The notes beneath the pieces are model-generated. The model worked only from the letters and a program-made list of their open reading frames with translations, ran no database searches and was not told the DNA's origin. A stretch of DNA of 64,000 bases. It comes from Lentzea jiangxiensis. Its GTDB lineage: Bacteria; Actinomycetota; Actinomycetes; Mycobacteriales; Pseudonocardiaceae. This document shows, piece after piece, positions 34,905-43,397 of this stretch (position 1 is the first letter of the stretch; each line of letters begins with the position of its first letter). The stretch spans positions 881,975 through 945,974 of the forward strand of contig NZ_FNIX01000001.1 of NCBI RefSeq assembly GCF_900104175.1. Reading direction: 5' to 3'. Made by a program: the position numbers and the translations under genes.

Positions 34905-35773
34905 GCCACGCCTGGATGCCCGCGTCGCCGTGCGGTGACGGGTGCGTCGGCGCGACGCCCGCGGAGGTCGGCAGGGTCCGCCAGGTCTGGCGGGCGGTCA
35001 CGGCGGTCACCGCACTGCTGTGCGGTGTCGCGATCGGCCTCGCCCTCCTGCTGCCGGGCAAGCAGCGCGAGAGCGCCATCAGGCTGTGGTTCCGCGTCGT
35101 GCTCCGGGCGTTCGGCGTCCGGCTGGAGGTGCACGGCGCGCGGAGGTTCCAGGAGATCCCCGAGCGCGGCGTGCTCGTCGCGAGCAACCACGTGTCGTGG
35201 CTCGACGAGCTCGCGATCGACTCGGTGCAGCCGATCAAGCTCGTCGCCAAGAAGGACGTCAAGAGCTGGCCGGTGCTCGGCCGGATCATCACCGCGGCGG
35301 GCACCGTCTACCTCGACCGCGAACGGCTCCGCGAGCTGCCCCGCACCGTCGACGAGCTGGCGGCGACCCTGCGCGGCGGCAGTGCCGTCGGCATCCACGC
35401 CGAGGGCACGACGTGGTGCGGGCTCGCGTCCGGGCGCTACAAGCCGGCGCTGTTCCAGGCGGCGCTCGACGCCGGTGTGCCGGTGCGGCCGATCGTGCTG
35501 CGCTACCGGATCGGCGACCACCTGACGACGCAGCCGGCGTTCATCGGCAGCGACACGCTCGTCGACTCGATCCGCCGCGTGCTGAAGGTGAAAGGCCTGG
35601 TCGTCGAGGTGCACGTGCTCGACGAGATCGCTCCCGGCAGGGCCGCGACGCGCAGGGAGCTCGCGAAACTCGCCGAAGAGCAGTCGAGCCGCTTGACCTC
35701 GACCGAACTGGAGATAGCACCATCAGGGGGTGACAGTCACCGCTCCCGCACCATCTCGTCTCTGGTCGCCTGA
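34901..35773 (+). CDS. PlsC/OlsA-type 1-acyl O-acyltransferase (Rv3026c-like)
   Basis: 290 aa. One N-terminal transmembrane helix (about 32-52). The acyltransferase block NHVSWLD (N96-D102) and a variant glycerol-binding block AEGTTW (E168) identify the PlsC family. It is cotranslated with the GNAT gene and overlaps the MFS gene by 44 nt, so three genes run as one unit toward iscS and mnmA. Likely esterifies the hydroxyl of the N-acylated product, as OlsA does. Confidence 0.85.
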   Translation: MSHAWMPASPCGDGCVGATPAEVGRVRQVWRAVTAVTALLCGVAIGLALLLPGKQRESAIRLWFRVVLRAFGVRLEVHGARRFQEIPERGVLVASNHVSWLDELAIDSVQPIKLVAKKDVKSWPVLGRIITAAGTVYLDRERLRELPRTVDELAATLRGGSAVGIHAEGTTWCGLASGRYKPALFQAALDAGVPVRPIVLRYRIGDHLTTQPAFIGSDTLVDSIRRVLKVKGLVVEVHVLDEIAPGRAATRRELAKLAEEQSSRLTSTELEIAPSGGDSHRSRTISSLVA

Positions 35774-37073
35774 CCGCCGCTGGCCCACCACGGGCATCCT
35801 CCTGCTGGTCACCCTGCTCGCCTTCGAGGTGATGGGGGTCAGCACGGCGATGCCCACGATGGTCCGCGAGCTGAGGGGCGAGGCGCTCTACGCGTGGCCG
35901 TTCCTCGCGAACCTGGCGGCGAGCGTCATCGCGACGGTGTTCTCCGGACGGTTGTCGGACCGGCGCGGACCCAAGCCCGCGGTGCTGATCGGGGTGGTGC
36001 TGTTCCTCGCCGGCCTCGTGGTCGCCGGTGCGGCGCAGACCATGACGACGCTGCTCGTCGGCCGGGTCCTGCAGGGCTTCGGCGCGGGCTTCCTGATCGT
36101 CGCGGTCTACGTGCTGATCGCGCTCGCCTACTCCGAGGAGGACCGGCCGGCCGTGTTCGGCGCGCTCTCCTCGGCGTGGGTGATCCCGTCGCTGGTCGGG
36201 CCGGCGGTCGCGGGCTGGGCCACCGAGCACCTGAGCTGGCGCTGGGTGTTCCTCGCGGTCGTGCCGCTGATCCTGCTCGGCAGCGTCCTGCTCGTCCCGG
36301 TGCTCAAGAAGCTGCCCCCGCACGGCGCCACGCCACCGCAGCGCAGGCACCTGCCGGCCGCCGCCGTGGCCGTCGGCGCCGGCGTGGTGGGCCTGAGCTG
36401 GGCGTTGCAGCACCGCACGTGGTGGCTGCTCGCGGTGGCGGTGCTGCTGCTGGCACCGGCCCTGCGCGTCCTGCTGCCGAAGGGCACGCTCCTCGCCCGG
36501 CGCGGCCTGCCCGTCACGATCCTCGCCCGCGGCCTGCTGGCGGGCTCGTTCTTCGCGGTCGAGGGCTTCATCCCGCTCACGCTGACCGTCGTGCACGGCT
36601 ACTCGCCCCTGGAGGCGGGCATCCCGCTCACCCTGAGCGCGCTCGGCTGGGCCGGTGCGTCGATGTGGGCCTCACGGCACCCCGAGATCGAGCGCCACAC
36701 CCTCGTGCGCGCCGGGTTCCTGTTCTCCGCGACCGGCATCGCGGCCGTGACGCTCATCGCACCCTCGTGGGGTCCCGCCTGGCTCACACCGGTCCTGTGG
36801 GGCGTCGCGGGCGCCGGCATGGGCATGGCGACGTCCAGCGTCGGCGTGCTGATGATGGCGGCGTCACCCGAGGCCGACCGCGGTTTCAACTCGGCCGCGC
36901 TGCAGATCAGCGACATGCTGTTCTCGGCGACCATGATCGGCATCGGCGGTGTGCTGGTCGTGGCGACGGCGCCGACCGCGGGCGTGGTGGCGCTGAACCT
37001 GTCGATGGCGGTGTTGGCCGTGGTGGGAGCGGTTCTGACCGGGCCCCGCATGCGGGCTACCCTTGAGTCCTGA
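35730..37073 (+). CDS. MFS transporter (DHA-type drug/lipid exporter)
   Basis: 447 aa with about 12-14 hydrophobic segments. The loop 2-3 motif [16 protein letters not shown] near 70-85 is the MFS signature A, and [14 protein letters not shown] follows in segment 4. The family members are proton-driven exporters. GTG 35730 lies inside the PlsC gene; the stop TGA overlaps the iscS ATG by one base. By context it may export the acylated lipid, which is inference. Confidence 0.85.
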   Translation: MTVTAPAPSRLWSPDRRWPTTGILLLVTLLAFEVMGVSTAMPTMVRELRGEALYAWPFLANLAASVIATVFSGRLSDRRGPKPAVLIGVVLFLAGLVVAGAAQTMTTLLVGRVLQGFGAGFLIVAVYVLIALAYSEEDRPAVFGALSSAWVIPSLVGPAVAGWATEHLSWRWVFLAVVPLILLGSVLLVPVLKKLPPHGATPPQRRHLPAAAVAVGAGVVGLSWALQHRTWWLLAVAVLLLAPALRVLLPKGTLLARRGLPVTILARGLLAGSFFAVEGFIPLTLTVVHGYSPLEAGIPLTLSALGWAGASMWASRHPEIERHTLVRAGFLFSATGIAAVTLIAPSWGPAWLTPVLWGVAGAGMGMATSSVGVLMMAASPEADRGFNSAALQISDMLFSATMIGIGGVLVVATAPTAGVVALNLSMAVLAVVGAVLTGPRMRATLES

Positions 37074-38242
37074 TGGCTTATCTCGACCACGCGGCCACGA
37101 CCCCCATGCACCCCGAGGCGGTCGCGGCCATGACCGAGGCGTTGTCCACCACGGGCAACGCCTCGTCGCTGCACACCTCCGGCAGGCGGGCGCGGCGAGC
37201 GGTCGAGGAGGCCCGCGAGACGATCGCCGACGCCCTGGGCGCCCGGCCGTCCGAGGTGCTGTTCACCGGCGGCGGCACTGAGAGCGACAACCTCGCGGTC
37301 AAGGGCATCTACTGGGCGAGCGGGAAGCGCCGCGTGCTGGCCTCCGCCGTCGAGCACCACGCCGTGCTGGACGCCGTCGAGTGGCTGGAGCACCGGGGTG
37401 CCGAAGTGACCTGGCTGCCGACCGACCACTTCGGCCGCGTGTCCGCCGAGTCCGTGGCCGAGGCGCTGGACGACGACGTCGCGCTCGTCACCACGATGTG
37501 GGCGAACAACGAGGTCGGCACCATCAACCCCGTGCACGACATCGCCGCCGTGTGCGCCGAGCGCGGTGTGCCGTTCCACACGGACGCGGTGCAGGCCGTG
37601 GGCGCCGTCCCCGTCGACTTCGCCGCCTCCGGTGCCTCCGCGCTGACCATGACCGGCCACAAGGTCGGCGGGCCCTACGGCGTCGGTGTGCTCCTCCTCG
37701 CGCGTGACGTGAAGTGCGCGCCGTTGCTGCACGGTGGCGGCCAGGAGCGCGATGTGCGGTCCGGCACACTGGACGTGCCGTCGATCGTCGGCCTGGCGCG
37801 CGCGGTGCGGATCGCCGTCGACGAGCAGGAACAGCGCGCCGCCGAGCTGACGGCGCTGCGCGACGAGCTGATCGCGTCGGTGCGCGCGGTGGTGCCCGAC
37901 GTGGTCCTGAACGGTGATCCGGCCGACCGGCTGCCCGGCAACGCGCACCTGACGTTCCCCGGCTGCGAGGGCGACAGCCTGCTGATGCTGCTCGACGCCC
38001 GCGGTGTCGAGTGCTCGACGGGCTCCGCGTGCACGGCCGGTGTCGCGCAGCCGAGCCACGTGCTCGTCGCGATGGACGTCGAACCGGCACTGGCCCGGGG
38101 GTCGCTGCGGTTCTCGCTCGGGCATACGTCGACCCGCGCCGATGTTGAAAAACTCGTGTCGGTGATCGGTCCGGTGGTGGAGAGGGCCCGCACGGCGGGT
38201 CTGGCAGGCATGAGGCGTTCCCGGAAGGTGGTCCAGCAGTGA
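37073..38242 (+). CDS. iscS: Cysteine desulfurase IscS
   Basis: 389 aa PLP enzyme taking sulfur from cysteine. YLDHAATTP opens the fold, [14 protein letters not shown] near 194-207 contains the PLP lysine (about K199) and [11 protein letters not shown] near 313-323 the catalytic cysteine (about C320). It overlaps mnmA by 4 nt (GTGA), as sulfur donor for tRNA thiolation. Corresponds to Rv3025c. Confidence 0.95.
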   Translation: MAYLDHAATTPMHPEAVAAMTEALSTTGNASSLHTSGRRARRAVEEARETIADALGARPSEVLFTGGGTESDNLAVKGIYWASGKRRVLASAVEHHAVLDAVEWLEHRGAEVTWLPTDHFGRVSAESVAEALDDDVALVTTMWANNEVGTINPVHDIAAVCAERGVPFHTDAVQAVGAVPVDFAASGASALTMTGHKVGGPYGVGVLLLARDVKCAPLLHGGGQERDVRSGTLDVPSIVGLARAVRIAVDEQEQRAAELTALRDELIASVRAVVPDVVLNGDPADRLPGNAHLTFPGCEGDSLLMLLDARGVECSTGSACTAGVAQPSHVLVAMDVEPALARGSLRFSLGHTSTRADVEKLVSVIGPVVERARTAGLAGMRRSRKVVQQ

Positions 38243-39321
38243 AGGTCCTCGCGGCGATGAGCGGTGGTGTCGACTCCGCGGTGGCGGCGGCACGCGCCGT
38301 CGAAGCGGGGCACGACGTGACCGGCGTGCACCTGGCGTTGTCGGCGAAGCCCGGCACCCTGCGCACCGGGGCGCGCGGGTGCTGCACCGTCGAGGACGCC
38401 CACGACGCCCGGCGCGCGGCCGACCTCATGGGCATCCCGTTCTACGTCTGGGACTTCGCCGAGCGCTTCACCGAAGAGGTCGTCGAGGACTTCGTCGCGG
38501 AGTACGCGGCGGGCCGCACGCCGAACCCGTGCCTGCGCTGCAACGAGCGCATCAAGTTCGAGGCGTTGCTGGACAAGGCGATCGCCCTGGGCTTCGACGC
38601 CGTCTGCACCGGCCACTACGCGCGCCTCGAGGTGGTCGACGGCCGTCCCGAGCTGCGCCGCTCGGCCGACCTGGGCAAGGACCAGTCCTACGTGCTGGCG
38701 TCGCTGACGGCGGACCAGCTCGCGCACGCCATGTTCCCGTTGGGGGACACGACGAAGGACGACGTCCGGGCCGAGGCGGCGTCGCGCGGCCTGTCGGTCG
38801 CGAAGAAGCCGGACAGCCACGACATCTGCTTCATCCCGGACGGCGACACGCAGAAGTTCCTGGCCGGTCGGATGGAGACCAAGCCGGGCCTGCTGATCGA
38901 CGACGCGACCGGCGCGGTGCTCGGCCGGCACGCGGGTGTGCACGAGTTCACCGTGGGCCAGCGCAAGGGCCTCGGCATCGACGGTCCCGCCCCCGACGGA
39001 CGGCCGCGGTACGTGCTCGCGCTGGAGCCGGTGTCGGGCAACGTCCGGGTCGGCTCGGTCGAGAAGCTCGCCGTGACCGGCATTTCCGCTTCCTCGCCCG
39101 TGGCGCACGTTCCGTTCGACGGGCCGGTCGAGTGCGTCGCGCAGGTGCGGGCCCACGGCGGCACCGCTCCGGCGGTGGCCGAGCTGGTAGACGGCGTGCT
39201 GCGGGTGCGGCTGCGGGAGCCGCTCAAGGGCGTGGCGCCCGGCCAGGCAGTCGCGATCTACCGCGAGGACGCGGCGGGCGACGTCGTGCTGGCGAGCGCG
39301 ACCATCGACGCCACCGGCTAA
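38239..39321 (+). CDS. mnmA: tRNA-uridine 2-sulfurtransferase MnmA
   Basis: 360 aa. The PP-loop SGGVDS at 8-13 activates U34 by adenylation; the catalytic cysteines are C101 (NPCLRCN) and C197 (DICFIPDG). It makes the 2-thiouridine of tRNA Glu/Gln/Lys, using persulfide from IscS encoded just upstream. An extra Cys pair, [11 protein letters not shown] near 47-57, is common in actinobacterial MnmA. Start GTG 38239. Confidence 0.95.
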   Translation: MKVLAAMSGGVDSAVAAARAVEAGHDVTGVHLALSAKPGTLRTGARGCCTVEDAHDARRAADLMGIPFYVWDFAERFTEEVVEDFVAEYAAGRTPNPCLRCNERIKFEALLDKAIALGFDAVCTGHYARLEVVDGRPELRRSADLGKDQSYVLASLTADQLAHAMFPLGDTTKDDVRAEAASRGLSVAKKPDSHDICFIPDGDTQKFLAGRMETKPGLLIDDATGAVLGRHAGVHEFTVGQRKGLGIDGPAPDGRPRYVLALEPVSGNVRVGSVEKLAVTGISASSPVAHVPFDGPVECVAQVRAHGGTAPAVAELVDGVLRVRLREPLKGVAPGQAVAIYREDAAGDVVLASATIDATG

Positions 39322-39362
39322 ATCGCTTGTAGGGCCGGGAAAGCGGATCTAGCGTTCGCTGT

Positions 39363-39617
39363 GTGACGTTCATGGACGCGTTGTTCCCGGAGTCGGACCT
39401 GGCCGCCCGCGCCCGCAGCGCGTTCCGGTGCTTCGTCAGCCCCGCGGACCGGCGGAAGCTGAGCGGTCAGGCCCGTCACGACGACCTGCCCGTGTGGGTC
39501 GTGACGCCGTTGCGCCGCTTGGGCGCTCGCCGGTTCCGCCGGGCTAGCTGGGACGCCACTCCGAGTTCGCTCCGCACAGGAGCACGCAGGGCAGCTCACT
39601 CGACACGTCGCCCCTGA
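39363..39617 (+). CDS. Hypothetical small Arg-rich protein
   Basis: 84 codons from GTG 39363. Third-position GC is very high through codon ~60, which suggests real coding, but no ribosome-binding site is visible and the last 74 nt overlap the convergent dehydratase gene. It starts MTFMDALFPESDLAARARSA and becomes Arg-rich. No family recognised. It could be an extended shadow; low confidence. Confidence 0.35.
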   Translation: MTFMDALFPESDLAARARSAFRCFVSPADRRKLSGQARHDDLPVWVVTPLRRLGARRFRRASWDATPSSLRTGARRAAHSTRRP

Positions 39618-40395
39618 GGAACGCCGCGAACGCCGCCGCGGCGGCCGGTTCGACCGCGAGCCGGAACTCCTCCCACAGGCGGTCGCGCGCCGCGAGGATC
39701 TCCGCGTCGGAGACCAGCAGCGAGGAAACGTCGTGCTGTTGCAGGATCTCCAGCGCCAACGAACCCGCGCGGGTGGCGCCCAGCGCGTCCGCGGCGACGG
39801 AGTCCACCACCGAGTCGACGGGTTCGCCGGCCTCCAGCGCGTTGTGCACAGCGCGGCAGTTCTCGGGTTCCACGGCGACGATGTGCCGTCCCCCGGAGGC
39901 CAGCGCGGCACCCGCGACGAGACCGCCGCCGCCCACCGCCACGAAGATCGCGTCCACGTCCGGGGCGTCCTCGACGATCTCCCGCGTCACCGTGGCCTGC
40001 CCCTCGATCACGGTCCGGCTGTTGTAGGCCTCGACGTAGGGCAGGTCGAGCTCGCGGGCGGCAGCGGCGGCCTCGGCGTAGGTCCTGCCGTGGCGGATCA
40101 GCTTGGCGCCCAGCGCCTCGATGCGCCGCGTCTTGGTCTCGGGCGCGGTCACCGGGACGAAGACCGTGGCGTGCGCGCCGAGCAGCTGGGCGGCCTGCGC
40201 GACGGCGATGCCGTGGTTGCCGCCCGACGCGGTGACGACCTCGGAGACGTTCAGCGCCAGCAGGGTGTTCACCGCACCGCGGAGCTTGAACGACCCGGTG
40301 AGCTGCAGGTGCTCCAGCTTGAACACGAGCGGCCTGCCGTCGGCGGACACGCGCATGACCGGGGTGCGGCGGACGTACTGCGACAACGTTCTCAT
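39544..40395 (-). CDS. Threonine/serine dehydratase-like PLP enzyme
   Basis: 283 aa fold-type II PLP protein. GSFKLRGA (Lys37) is the PLP lysine, SGGNHGIAVA near 77-86 binds the phosphate of substrate or PLP and the VGGGGLVAG glycine loop binds PLP phosphate. It lacks the C-terminal regulatory domain of biosynthetic IlvA, so it is a short catabolic-type dehydratase or a racemase. ATG 40395 overlaps the preceding stop as ATGA. Confidence 0.88.
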   Translation of the reverse strand: MRTLSQYVRRTPVMRVSADGRPLVFKLEHLQLTGSFKLRGAVNTLLALNVSEVVTASGGNHGIAVAQAAQLLGAHATVFVPVTAPETKTRRIEALGAKLIRHGRTYAEAAAAARELDLPYVEAYNSRTVIEGQATVTREIVEDAPDVDAIFVAVGGGGLVAGAALASGGRHIVAVEPENCRAVHNALEAGEPVDSVVDSVAADALGATRAGSLALEILQQHDVSSLLVSDAEILAARDRLWEEFRLAVEPAAAAAFAAFLRGDVSSELPCVLLCGANSEWRPS

Positions 40396-40895
40396 GAGAC
40401 CAGCTTCCACAAGAACTGCGCGAGAGTCACGAGGCCCAGCAGGAAACACACCAGCACGAAGGTGCCGCCGGCCATGACGACCAGGCACGCGCCCCAGGAC
40501 GTCTCCTCGTGCGGCGTCGAGGCCAGCTCGCGCCGCAGCTCCAGACGTGCTTGCCGGTGCAGGGTCTCCAGGCGGGTGCGCGCGGTCTCGGTGGGGGCCT
40601 CGTCGACGCGGCCCTGCCAGGAAAGCGCTACCAGACGGGCTTCCGCGCGGCGGTAGGCGCGTTCGAAGGCCCGGGTCTCCTCGGGATCGCGTTCGTCGGA
40701 GAGGTAGGCCCAGCGCCCCGCCTGGGCCGGCTGGCCGAGCACGCGGTACACCTCGGCGAGGCGTTCGCGGAGGTCGAGCCGGTGGGGGAACGTGCCGACG
40801 AGGCCGGCGACGCGCTGACGTGCGCGAAGCACGTTCGCGAGGTCACCCCGTCGCAACTCCTCGGCCGCTTTGTGGAGCGTCAGCTCTACCGGCAT
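40392..40895 (-). CDS. DUF6584-type protein with C-terminal membrane anchor
   Basis: 167 aa. A soluble helical part (RQRVAGLVGTFPHRLDLRERLAEVYRVLG, TPR-like, about 26-54, and RWAYLSDERDPEETRAFERAYR) matches what I recall of DUF6584. The last ~30 residues are hydrophobic, giving a tail anchor. ATG 40895; the stop overlaps the dehydratase start (ATGA), so the two are cotranslated. Role unknown. Confidence 0.72.
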   Translation of the reverse strand: MPVELTLHKAAEELRRGDLANVLRARQRVAGLVGTFPHRLDLRERLAEVYRVLGQPAQAGRWAYLSDERDPEETRAFERAYRRAEARLVALSWQGRVDEAPTETARTRLETLHRQARLELRRELASTPHEETSWGACLVVMAGGTFVLVCFLLGLVTLAQFLWKLVS

Positions 40896-40931
40896 GGGAA
40901 ACAGTTTTGCAGGTGGGACTAGCTTTGACCC

Positions 40932-42074
40932 GTGTTCGGCCTATCGCTGCTGGTCTCCGGCCTCGCCTGGTGGCTGGGGCTCTACCTGCTCGCCCGCGAC
41001 CCCCGCAAACCGCTGCTGTGGTGGGCGGGCGTCGGGATGATCGGCTATTCGGCGGCGGTCGTCGTGCCGCATCCCGTGCTGATCGGCGTGCCCTCGCTGG
41101 CCTGGACGGGTGCGATCCTGTTGCTCGCCCGCCCCGAGCTGATCAGGTGGTGGGCCGGCGGGGTGGCGGTGTTCCTCGTCGCGTCGTTCTGGTTGCCGTG
41201 GATCGTGCTGCTGCCCCTGGCGGTCTCGACGGTGCTGGCCATGAGGAAACGTGCCTACTTCTCACTCGTCGGGGTGATGTTCGGGCTCTCCGCCGCCGCG
41301 TTCCTGCTGCAACTGCTGCCCGACGCCCTGACGCTGCCGATGATCGGCTTCGACCTCGTCGTGTTCGGGGTGCTGGTCGCCGTGACCGACGCGGTCGAGG
41401 AGGGCGAGGCGATCCGCGCGGACATGCTGCGGTCGCTCGTCATCGCGGGCTTCACGGCCGTGCTGTTCGGCTCGCAGGTCGTCCTCTTCGGCGGCCCCGA
41501 CCTCCTCGCGTTCACGACGGTGGCCGCGGCGATCGCCGTCCAGGTGCTCGCGAACCCCCTCGCCTCCGTGGTCGACCGTCTCGCCGTGCCGGCCGTGGCC
41601 GCCGAACGAGCCGAATTGCGCGAGGCCGCCGAGTCGCTGCCCAAGCGCCGCCCGTTGATCACCGAGGACGAGGCGGAGTTCGCCCGGCTGACGCGCAAGG
41701 CGCTGAGTCACTACGGCGATCTGGGAAAGCTCGTCGCGAGCCCGTTGATCGCGTTGACCGACGAGGGACCGCCTCTCGACCGCGCCGCCCAGTTGAAGGG
41801 CATGCTGCTTTCGAGCATTCAACGGCTGAAACCCGCCGACGGGGATTTCGGCACGAGCGACGAATGGCGTTACTACAACGCCGTCTACTTCTACTACGTC
41901 AAGGGAATCCGCCCGTACTCGGTCCGGACGAAGCGCGAGGACCTCGACGCCGAGGACCGGCGCGCGTTGCGGTGGTTCGTGACCCAGGTGCCCGAGCGCA
42001 CGCTCCACAACTGGCAGAACGCCGCCGCGCGCCTGGTCGCGGCGGACCTGGTGGCAGGAGTTGGCAGCGCTTGA
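40932..42074 (+). CDS. Polytopic membrane protein with soluble C-terminal domain
   Basis: 380 aa. About eight hydrophobic segments in residues 1-210 are followed by a ~170-residue cytosolic domain with conserved-looking WRYYNAVYFYYVKGIRPYS and LRWFVTQVPERTLHNWQNAAARLVA. The arrangement looks like a sensor or transport-regulatory protein, yet I recognise no family. GTG 40932 is 37 bp from the divergent DUF6584 gene. Confidence 0.65.
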   Translation: MFGLSLLVSGLAWWLGLYLLARDPRKPLLWWAGVGMIGYSAAVVVPHPVLIGVPSLAWTGAILLLARPELIRWWAGGVAVFLVASFWLPWIVLLPLAVSTVLAMRKRAYFSLVGVMFGLSAAAFLLQLLPDALTLPMIGFDLVVFGVLVAVTDAVEEGEAIRADMLRSLVIAGFTAVLFGSQVVLFGGPDLLAFTTVAAAIAVQVLANPLASVVDRLAVPAVAAERAELREAAESLPKRRPLITEDEAEFARLTRKALSHYGDLGKLVASPLIALTDEGPPLDRAAQLKGMLLSSIQRLKPADGDFGTSDEWRYYNAVYFYYVKGIRPYSVRTKREDLDAEDRRALRWFVTQVPERTLHNWQNAAARLVAADLVAGVGSA

Positions 42075-42112
42075 CGTGGCTTTGGCAGCGTTGACCGGGC
42101 GATCGTCGGGCC

Positions 42113-42511
42113 ATGTTGAAATTCGCCTTGAAACTCGACGGTGTCGCTTCGTTCGCTCTCGGTCTCCTGACCGTCCTGATCCGCCCGGAAGTCGGAATGC
42201 CGGCGGGTCTGCAGCTGGGGCTCGGCCTTTTCTGCGTGTTCTACGGCGTGGGCGTCTTCTTCCTCGGAACGCGCGCCGTCCCGGACCGCCGGATCGTGCT
42301 GCTCGTCATCATCGGAAACGTCGTCTGGGCGTTGGACAGCGTTCTCACCGCGACCACGGACTGGTTCCCGCTGACCGGTGTCGGCGTCGCGCTGGTGCTG
42401 GCCCAGGGCCTCGCCGTGCTGGGGTTCGCGGTGCTGCAGCTCATCGGCCTCAGGAGCGCAACGTCCGCGACCGGCCACGGAACTCGGCCACGACCTCGGT
42501 CCCACGCCTGA
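42113..42511 (+). CDS. Small four-helix membrane protein
   Basis: 132 aa, four hydrophobic segments (about 10-25, 33-52, 62-80, 88-112) and a short basic tail. ATG 42113. The last 62 nt overlap the convergent thioesterase gene. No motif gives a function; similar in plan to the DUF4267 protein of this window but not clearly related. Confidence 0.6.
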   Translation: MLKFALKLDGVASFALGLLTVLIRPEVGMPAGLQLGLGLFCVFYGVGVFFLGTRAVPDRRIVLLVIIGNVVWALDSVLTATTDWFPLTGVGVALVLAQGLAVLGFAVLQLIGLRSATSATGHGTRPRPRSHA

Positions 42512-42836
42512 CCGTGATGTCGTAGATCCCGCTGCGGCCGAACCGGGTCCGTTCCACCGCCTCCGCCACCAGCTCGTCACCGGAGTGCACGGGCTTGATG
42601 AAGTCGATCTCGGCCGTGGCGGCGACGGTGACGGACCCGGCCCTGTTGCAGGCGCAGGCGAACGCGGTGTCCGCCAGCAGGAAGACGTAGCCGCCGTGCG
42701 CGATGCCGTGGCCGTTGAGCATGTTCTCGGTGACAGCCATCCGCAGCACCGCGTAACCGTCGCGCAGCTCGATCGGCGTTATGCCGAGGCCGGTCGAGGC
42801 CTTGTCGGCGGCCAACATCTCAGCAGGACCATTCAT
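42450..42836 (-). CDS. PaaI-type hotdog thioesterase
   Basis: 128 aa. NMLNGHGIAHGGYVFLLADTAFA (about 38-60; note HGIAHGG) is the hotdog active-site segment of hydroxyphenylacetyl-CoA thioesterase PaaI, with the downstream AEIDFIKPVHSGD strand. It hydrolyses aromatic or medium-chain acyl-CoA; a full phenylacetate cluster is not present here. ATG 42836 (MNGPAEML) is preferred to GTG 42854. Confidence 0.88.
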   Translation of the reverse strand: MNGPAEMLAADKASTGLGITPIELRDGYAVLRMAVTENMLNGHGIAHGGYVFLLADTAFACACNRAGSVTVAATAEIDFIKPVHSGDELVAEAVERTRFGRSGIYDITVRRGTEVVAEFRGRSRTLRS

Positions 42837-42932
42837 TCGTGGCAGGGTAATCACCCTGGCGGTGGTGTCACGCAGCGTTCAAGTCGCCTTACTGTCCGAT
42901 TGCATGATCGTTCAACATCGGAGGTGGGCACC

Positions 42933-42998
42933 ATGGCTGGTTGTTCTTGCTGCGGCGGGTGTACGGGTCCCGGCTGCGGGTGCTGCAGCTCCTGCTGA
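42933..42998 (+). CDS. 21-residue peptide with duplicated CxCCxxC motif
   Basis: ATG 42933 with GGAGGT 8 nt upstream, TGA at 42996-42998. Eight of 21 residues are Cys, arranged as CSCCGGC at 4-10 and CGCCSSC at 15-21, linked by TGPG: two copies of C-x-C-C-x-x-C. It could bind metal like a miniature metallothionein, or be read as a polycysteine sensor ORF. A strong hairpin follows 18 nt after the stop, but that hairpin lies between convergent gene ends, so a simple terminator explains it. I know of no described homologue. Confidence 0.7.
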   Translation: MAGCSCCGGCTGPGCGCCSSC

Positions 42999-43016
42999 GC
43001 GCCTTGATGGGATGAG

Positions 43017-43056
43017 GAAGGCCGTTGCGGGGACGGGAGTTCCCGCAACGGCCTTC
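43017..43056. terminator. Very strong bidirectional hairpin
   Basis: GAAGGCCGTTGCGGG (43017-43031) pairs perfectly with CCCGCAACGGCCTTC (43042-43056), 10-nt loop, no T-run. It separates the plus-strand Cys peptide from the minus-strand chitinase remnant. Confidence 0.8.
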
Positions 43057-43073
43057 GCCCGGTAGAGGTGCGA

Positions 43074-43289
43074 TCAGCCCGTGCAGGCCTTGAACAGGGT
43101 GGTGAACTCCCAGTTCGCCTGCGAGATTCCACTGCACGTGGGCGAGACGCCGCCGCCAGGACAGCCCTTGTCGCGACCGGCGGACCAGAACGCGACGCGG
43201 CCGACGTGGTTGGCCTTCGACGGCCAGCTGCTGCCCGGGGGAGTGGCGCAGGACCACGGGGCGCGTCGCGGTCCTGCACCACGTGCGGG
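43074..43289 (-). pseudogene. Remnant of a secreted chitinase-like gene
   Basis: The minus frame ending at TGA 43074 reads PGSSWPSKANHVGRVAFWSAGRDKGCPGGG (here cited as a motif in pieces: VGRVAFWSAGRDKGC, then GVSPTCSGIS and FTTLFKACTG at the end), which resembles the C-terminus of actinobacterial GH18 chitinases. Upstream in this frame there is no start codon or signal peptide, but an AGGAG ribosome-binding site (43295-43300) and two DasR-like operators remain in place. A deletion has joined the promoter and leader to the last ~60 codons. Confidence 0.55.
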
Positions 43290-43327
43290 GAGGTGCTCCT
43301 ACGTTCAGCACCTGCTCGATCACGGTA

Positions 43328-43365
43328 AGTGGCCTGGACCACAGCGTCAATGGGTCTAGACCTCT
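43328..43365. promoter_or_regulatory. Two DasR-responsive (dre)-like operators
   Basis: AGTGGCCTGGACCACA (43328-43343) and ATGGGTCTAGACCTCT (43350-43365) each match the dre consensus AGTGGTCTAGACCACT at 13 of 16 positions. Their centres are 22 bp apart, about two helical turns. Tandem dre-type repeats are typical of chitinase promoters, where GlcN-6-P-responsive DasR represses. Here they precede the chitinase remnant and also sit 33 bp before the divergent MetE-like gene. Confidence 0.6.
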
Positions 43366-43397
43366 TCTGTCTGCCGGACAGTGGAACAATTCGCCGG

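Noticed and set aside
42933..43397. Cys peptide plus hairpin as a cysteine attenuator of the MetE-like gene
   Set aside because: The hairpin lies between convergent gene ends and has no T-run, and the MetE-like start is 340 bp further with its own upstream sites; a plain terminator suffices.
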